Shown here: positions 62,901 through 64,000 of the stretch, in pieces
How the letters are laid out: the number at the start of each line of letters is the position of its first letter
Numbering within the stretch: position 1 is the first letter of the stretch
Assembly: GCF_965638725.1 (NCBI RefSeq)
Contig: NC_134949.1
Span: forward strand, 53,968,151-54,032,150
Reading direction: 5' to 3'
DNA: 64,000 nucleotides
Source of the DNA: Aptenodytes patagonicus
Taxonomy: Eukaryota > Chordata > Aves > Sphenisciformes > Spheniscidae
Position numbers and translations under genes: made by a program
Notes under the pieces: generated by a model
Seen by the model: the letters and a program-made list of their open reading frames with translations, nothing else
Database searches by the model: none
Told to the model about the DNA's origin: nothing

Positions 62901-63563
62901 TGTATTTTGCAGACAAAAGACTTGACTGATACCTTGATAGATAATATGTCATCTTTGACTAGCCATTCTATCAACAAAGCTAAAGTTGCATCTTCAAACA
63001 GCTTCTCTTCTGTCCCTTCTATGGGTGTTGGAATGGGATTTTCATCACCTATTGACAACACAAAGAGAAATACAACAAATGGACTGAATACTAATATGGG
63101 TTTTCAGACTGCTGGATTCGGTATGGGAGCTGGTCCCACCACTCAGAATTTCTTCAGTGGTCCAAGTGCAATAGCAACAACCAAGATGAACATTGTACCG
63201 ACTGCCAATATGCCAAATTACAGTCCTATGAATGCTGCATCTGCAATCTCTCCGCTGACACAACAAAACAGACCCCCAGATATGTCTGCTTTAGATAACC
63301 TTTTTGGTCCTCAAAAACCCAAAGTTAGTATGAAACAGTTGGCTCAGCAGAAATCAAGCCAGTGGGTTAATCAGTTTGTACCCCCGCAAGGGTCCCCAAG
63401 TGCGAGCAGTTCAGTCTTGGGACCTCAGATGAACATGATAGGACAGCCTGGCTTTGGTATACAGGGTAATCCTTTCTTTGCTCCTCAGAATTTTGCACAA
63501 CCAGCAAACACAATGACAAACAGCAGCTCGGCTAGTAATGACTTAAAAGATCTTTTTGGGTAA
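25947..63563 (+). CDS. SCYL2: SCYL2 (SCY1-like pseudokinase 2), 18 coding exons
   Basis: Exons 25947-26123, 33673-33830, 37737-37881, 45423-45572, 46182-46403, 47281-47397, 49651-49776, 51240-51416, 55060-55071, 55205-55327, 56600-56713, 57205-57337, 59168-59286, 59947-60047, 60808-60874, 61002-61091, 62210-62329 and 62913-63563 join in frame to 2,802 nt, 933 aa plus TAA. Residues about 30-325 are a kinase-like domain with degenerate motifs: HGN where HRD is expected, GFDF where DFG is expected; APE is kept. HEAT-like helices span about 365-590, then a coiled Glu/Lys/Gln-rich stretch about 600-715. The Ser/Asn/Gln-rich tail has NLFG, NPF and a terminal DLFG. Vertebrate SCYL2 (CVAK104) is known to bind clathrin/AP2 on coated vesicles between Golgi and endosomes. 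The length is close to the human protein. Confidence 0.97.
29760..29819. repeat. Polypyrimidine C/T tract ending in a T run
   Basis: About 60 nt are nearly all C and T, ending in a run of about 18 T followed by AGCAG. It resembles a very strong splice-acceptor tract but no open frame after it matches SCYL2. Confidence 0.75.
29981..30500 (-). mobile_element. Degraded solo LTR related to the downstream provirus LTRs
   Basis: The segment aligns by eye to the LTRs at 38265 and 44635 along most of its length: TGTGGTGGGTTGAC opening, CACACAGCTACTCACTCACT, GGGATGGGGG, AAAACTCATAGGTCAAGAT, an internal AAGCAAATTGCTCACCAC, and AAAACATTGGTGTGTTAT near the end. It is far more diverged than the two provirus LTRs are from each other and lacks internal viral sequence. 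It has the same orientation as the provirus, antisense to SCYL2. No convincing target duplication was seen. Confidence 0.8.
33590..33605. repeat. Short (TG)n microsatellite
   Basis: A brief GTGTGTGTGTGTGTATG run lies in SCYL2 intron 2, about 70 nt upstream of the next exon. Confidence 0.7.
33673..33830 (+). CDS. SCYL2: SCYL2 exon 3
   Basis: It encodes EVAVFVFDKKLIDKYQKFEK through TVQHPLEES, with the lysine-containing beta strand (VFVFDKK) of the kinase N-lobe. The acceptor is TTTCTAG, the donor GTAAGC; it ends in phase 2. Confidence 0.96.
33831..37736. other. SCYL2 intron 3, no strong feature
   Basis: It is AT-rich with a (TA)-rich patch around 35636-35680. No exon or repeat family could be supported. 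Confidence 0.5.
37737..37881 (+). CDS. SCYL2: SCYL2 exon 4
   Basis: It encodes DCLAFCTEPVCASLANVLG through VETKYGLLQ, the kinase-like hinge and helix D region. The acceptor is CTCTACAG and the donor GTATGA. Confidence 0.96.
38260..38264. repeat. Target-site duplication GATAG (left copy)
   Basis: GATAG precedes the left LTR terminus TGTC directly and is repeated exactly after the right LTR at 45203-45207. Five base pairs is the size usual for ERVL-type integrases. Confidence 0.9.
38265..38849 (-). repeat. 3' LTR of the provirus
   Basis: It is 585 bp with TGTC/GACA termini. It is longer than the other LTR mainly because of an expanded ATG/AAT trinucleotide stretch at about 38418-38475. Its last 259 bp (38591-38849) look identical to the other LTR. 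Confidence 0.93.
38418..38475. repeat. Trinucleotide microsatellite inside the 3' LTR
   Basis: AAT units lead into seven GATs and further AAT units. The matching place in the 5' LTR (about 44791-44828) is shorter, so the array changed length after insertion. Confidence 0.85.
38942..38996. repeat. (TA)n(CA)n microsatellite between integrase and 3' LTR
   Basis: About 45 bp of TA dinucleotides interrupted by TTTA are followed by CACACACA. It lies in the env-less tail of the provirus. Confidence 0.9.
39324..40073 (-). pseudogene. Proviral integrase region
   Basis: An open frame of about 249 codons carries the second half of the zinc-binding HHCC domain (HECETC) and the catalytic core. The catalytic triad is seen as Asp codon 39926-39924, Asp codon 39749-39747 and Glu codon 39641-39639; the last two are 35 residues apart, the classic DD35E spacing. 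The residue after the second Asp-Asn is Arg, where Gly is usual. It is out of frame with the upstream RT/RNase H frame; the change lies near 40058-40073 and splits the HHCC domain. Confidence 0.9.
40058..41725 (-). pseudogene. Proviral RT (C-terminal part), RNase H and start of integrase
   Basis: A 555-codon open frame holds the RT active-site motif YIDD at 41518-41507, then the thumb/connection, an RNase H with FTDGS at 40597-40583, LYTDS and VDAH motifs, and the HDTSGH part of the integrase zinc domain. RNase H motifs appear complete. The frame starts after a break in RT and ends within the integrase zinc domain. Confidence 0.9.
41616..42170 (-). pseudogene. Proviral protease end and RT N-terminal part
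   Basis: This frame carries the RT fingers: WPVRKSNGEWRLVDYRGLN and a YATIDIANAFF motif with the first catalytic Asp. It ends at a TGA where Trp is expected. Just past it a small deletion with frame change removes a short block before the frame that carries YIDD. RT is therefore broken twice within about 60 nt. Confidence 0.88.
42174..42420 (-). pseudogene. Proviral aspartic protease region
   Basis: The retropepsin motif LVDTGA is read on the minus strand, with the Asp-Thr-Gly codons at 42320-42312. The surrounding frame is interrupted by a stop about 80 nt downstream, before the RT frame. Boundaries are approximate. Confidence 0.75.
42429..43504 (-). pseudogene. Proviral gag, central and C-terminal part, broken
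   Basis: Gag-like text continues in pieces: 43504-43298 (with SLSELRDIRKDFSRRPGEH, ending at TAG in place of an expected Trp), 43076-42741 (WRKFVRSAPSSYANSLAVM) and 42656-42429. The frames differ and stops intervene, so gag is not translatable as one protein. No CCHC zinc knuckle was seen. The same segments recur in predicted gag-like proteins of birds as I know them. Confidence 0.75.
43408..44532 (-). pseudogene. Proviral gag N-terminal frame with hydrophobic segments
   Basis: An open frame of about 375 codons begins at ATG 44532, 77 nt below the primer binding site. Residues 1-24 are almost wholly hydrophobic (MLVPLFSILICLICVVFF), a second hydrophobic stretch follows at about 42-70 and a third at about 100-130. 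A soluble Trp-rich part (WQGVWDKMGKYLGQW) comes next, then five to six 10-residue Pro/Ala/Thr repeats, then a very basic Lys/Arg/Glu stretch. A frame change near 43.45 kb separates it from the rest of gag, so its last roughly 30 residues are off-frame. No N-terminal Met-Gly myristoylation signal is present. Confidence 0.8.
43631..43796. repeat. 30-bp tandem repeat inside gag
   Basis: Units of 30 bp start at 43651, 43681, 43711, 43741 and 43771, with a partial diverged unit before. Each encodes ten residues of the type TLATGPAATP on the minus strand. The period is a multiple of three, so frame is kept. Confidence 0.93.
44609..44626 (-). other. Primer binding site, tRNA-Lys1,2 type
   Basis: The minus strand reads TGGCGCCCAACGTGGGGC, the 18-nt complement expected for the 3' end of tRNA-Lys1,2. 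It sits 8 nt inside the end of the 5' LTR, a wider gap than the usual 0-3 nt. Confidence 0.9.
44635..45202 (-). repeat. 5' LTR of the provirus
   Basis: It is 568 bp with TGTC/GACA termini. It differs from the 3' LTR at roughly 15-20 places by eye, all in the part 44635-44943, with none seen in 44944-45202. Confidence 0.93.
45203..45207. repeat. Target-site duplication GATAG (right copy)
   Basis: It is an exact repeat of 38260-38264 directly after the GACA terminus. Confidence 0.9.
45423..45572 (+). CDS. SCYL2: SCYL2 exon 5, degenerate catalytic loop
   Basis: It encodes VSEGLSFLHSSVKMVHGN through STNPSEQE. HGN stands where HRD is expected and GFDF where DFG is expected. The acceptor is TTAACAG and the donor GTAACA. 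Confidence 0.96.
45573..46181. other. SCYL2 intron 5, no feature recognised
   Basis: It is AT-rich intron sequence; the remaining introns 46404-47280, 47398-49650 and 49777-51239 likewise show no supported exon or repeat family. Confidence 0.5.
46182..46403 (+). CDS. SCYL2: SCYL2 exon 6, kinase-like C-lobe
   Basis: It encodes PKFPCKEWDPNLPSLCLPN through YKSFSRQLDQ, including the APE motif in EYLAPEY and the conserved DMYSLG segment of helix F. The acceptor is CTTGTAG and the donor GTATTT. Confidence 0.96.
47281..47397 (+). CDS. SCYL2: SCYL2 exon 7
   Basis: It encodes LSRLSSSTLQNIPEEVREHV through VRPDADQMTK, the end of the kinase-like domain. The acceptor is TTACACAG and the donor GTCAGT. 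Confidence 0.95.
49651..49776 (+). CDS. SCYL2: SCYL2 exon 8
   Basis: It encodes IPFFDDVGAMTLQYFDSLF through KVLPKLPK, leading into the helical repeats. The acceptor is TTTTTAG and the donor GTATGT. Confidence 0.96.
51240..51416 (+). CDS. SCYL2: SCYL2 exon 9, HEAT-like region
   Basis: It encodes RVIIQRILPCLTSEFVNPDM through PVFKQQEPIQ. The acceptor is TCTTTTAG and the donor GTATGT. Confidence 0.96.
51417..55059. other. SCYL2 intron 9, no repeat family recognised
   Basis: It is a 3.6-kb AT-rich intron. Nothing beyond the microexon at its end is supported. Confidence 0.5.
55060..55071 (+). CDS. SCYL2: SCYL2 12-nt microexon
   Basis: GCAAGCAACATG is framed by TGCCTTCAG and a consensus donor GTAAGTG. 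It is in phase 0 and inserts Ala-Ser-Asn-Met between the Gln of exon 9 and the Ile of exon 11. Skipping it also keeps frame, so both 933- and 929-residue forms are possible. Confidence 0.7.
55205..55327 (+). CDS. SCYL2: SCYL2 exon 11
   Basis: It encodes ILLIFLQKMDLLLTKTPPDE through EAPSIQIQ. The acceptor is TTTAATAG and the donor GTATAG. Confidence 0.96.
56600..56713 (+). CDS. SCYL2: SCYL2 exon 12
   Basis: It encodes ELCLNIIPTFANLIDYPSMK through ACLQTSSLA. The acceptor is TTTTATAG and the donor GTAAGT. Confidence 0.96.
57205..57337 (+). CDS. SCYL2: SCYL2 exon 13
   Basis: It encodes VRVNSLVCLGKILEYLDKW through SKEPAVLMGIL and ends in phase 1. The acceptor is CTTTACAG and the donor GTAATT. 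Confidence 0.96.
57338..59167. other. SCYL2 intron 13, no feature recognised
   Basis: Open frames of 60-97 codons on both strands at 57.6-58.7 kb lack splice support and family resemblance. Confidence 0.5.
59168..59286 (+). CDS. SCYL2: SCYL2 exon 14
   Basis: It completes a Gly codon and encodes IYKCTFTHKKLGITKEQLAG through IENNLNLNQ. The acceptor is ATGTCAG and the donor GTAGGA. Confidence 0.96.
59947..60047 (+). CDS. SCYL2: SCYL2 exon 15
   Basis: It encodes FNSFICVIKDMLNRLEAEHK through HVMQEQQ and ends in phase 2, the start of the coiled segment. The donor is GTAAGT. Confidence 0.95.
60808..60874 (+). CDS. SCYL2: SCYL2 exon 16
   Basis: This 67-nt exon encodes SLDIANQMSVSEEARSSSTS NQ in frame. 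The acceptor is TATATAG and the donor GTAAGT. Confidence 0.9.
61002..61091 (+). CDS. SCYL2: SCYL2 exon 17
   Basis: It encodes IDKVFNTSGTDLLTGGSDSK through SSKQKK. The acceptor is TTAAACAG and the donor GTGTGT. Confidence 0.92.
62210..62329 (+). CDS. SCYL2: SCYL2 exon 18
   Basis: It encodes ASLTLEEKQKLAKEQEQAQK through TPPVKQ, a Lys/Glu/Gln-rich helix. The acceptor is TTTTAAAG and the donor GTGAGA. Confidence 0.95.
62913..63563 (+). CDS. SCYL2: SCYL2 last coding exon, clathrin/adaptor-binding tail
   Basis: The acceptor TTTTGCAG ends at 62912. It encodes 216 residues rich in Ser, Asn, Gln, Pro and Met, with LDNLFGPQKP, QGNPFFAPQ (an NPF motif) and the terminal NDLKDLFG. TAA is at 63561-63563. 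Such short motifs fit the known binding of clathrin and adaptors by this protein. Confidence 0.97.
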   Translation, partial: TKDLTDTLIDNMSSLTSHSINKAKVASSNSFSSVPSMGVGMGFSSPIDNTKRNTTNGLNTNMGFQTAGFGMGAGPTTQNFFSGPSAIATTKMNIVPTANMPNYSPMNAASAISPLTQQNRPPDMSALDNLFGPQKPKVSMKQLAQQKSSQWVNQFVPPQGSPSASSSVLGPQMNMIGQPGFGIQGNPFFAPQNFAQPANTMTNSSSASNDLKDLFG

Positions 63564-64000
63564 AACATTTTGTTTTCTTCTTTCAAAGACCAATGAAATT
63601 TGGATCATGGGTAAGCTGATTAACATCTTTTTTTGATTAGTAAAAGCATGACTTGGGGAAACTTTCAACCCAGCAAAGTAGAGGCCTTTGCACTGGAAAA
63701 AAGACTTGATTTTTGCATTCACCTGGTACTGCAGAGGAATTGCATTAAGTGCAAAGTCATCTTACATGCTAGAGATTTCCTGTCTCTTTACCGAACATCA
63801 GAGCACTGAAGGTAGGATGCATATATTCGATCGAAAAAGCAGCAGCTAAGTATTTCAAAATTATTCAGAAGTGTACTCAATGAACTCCTGTGAAATTTCC
63901 TACAAAATTTTGTTTCTTAAATTCAACAAAAATGCTTAGAGGGTAATAACGCTAGTGAATGCAATCCTGTGGCCCGGTCCTTTCCGTGTCTGCTGAATTG
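63564..64000 (+). other. SCYL2: SCYL2 3' UTR, continues past the window
   Basis: No AATAAA was found before position 64000, so the polyadenylation site lies beyond the window. Confidence 0.7.

Overview
The window is a vertebrate nuclear locus, almost certainly avian. It carries three intron-rich genes, CR1-type LINE fragments with the bird/reptile 3' end, and ERVL-like endogenous retroviral sequence. Gene order is ACTR6 (+, C-terminal exons only), DEPDC4 (-, complete) and SCYL2 (+, complete coding region, 3' UTR running off the window). This matches the vertebrate ACTR6-DEPDC4-SCYL2 neighbourhood known from human chromosome 12. The species cannot be named from the sequence.

Layout. 1-2.46 kb: last three coding exons of ACTR6 and a polyadenylation signal. 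2.5-6.5 kb: the gap between two convergent genes, with a CR1 fragment at 5.18-5.60 kb. 6.5-20.63 kb: DEPDC4 in nine coding exons on the minus strand, predicted protein 547 aa; its introns hold two CR1 fragments, A/C- and G/T-rich tracts and a 42-bp AT-rich palindromic tandem repeat. 20.2-21.3 kb: a CpG island serving as a shared divergent promoter; DEPDC4 starts at 20628 and the first, non-coding SCYL2 exon ends at 20925. 25.9-63.56 kb: SCYL2, 18 coding exons, predicted protein 933 aa, including a 12-nt microexon. All exon phases of DEPDC4 and SCYL2 were checked and close in frame.

Two LTR-retroelement insertions lie antisense in SCYL2 introns: a degraded solo LTR at about 29.98-30.50 kb, and a 6.94-kb provirus at 38265-45202 with two LTRs, a 5-bp GATAG target duplication, a tRNA-Lys1,2-type primer binding site, gag, protease, RT/RNase H and integrase, and no recognisable env. 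Its coding regions are interrupted. The oddest feature is the start of its gag frame, which encodes several hydrophobic, membrane-like segments where a conventional matrix region would be expected.

The host genes do not form one pathway. ACTR6 is a subunit of the SRCAP/SWR1 H2A.Z-loading complex, DEPDC4 is a poorly characterised DEP-domain protein, and SCYL2 is a pseudokinase of clathrin-coated-vesicle traffic. DEPDC4 and SCYL2 are linked by their shared promoter.
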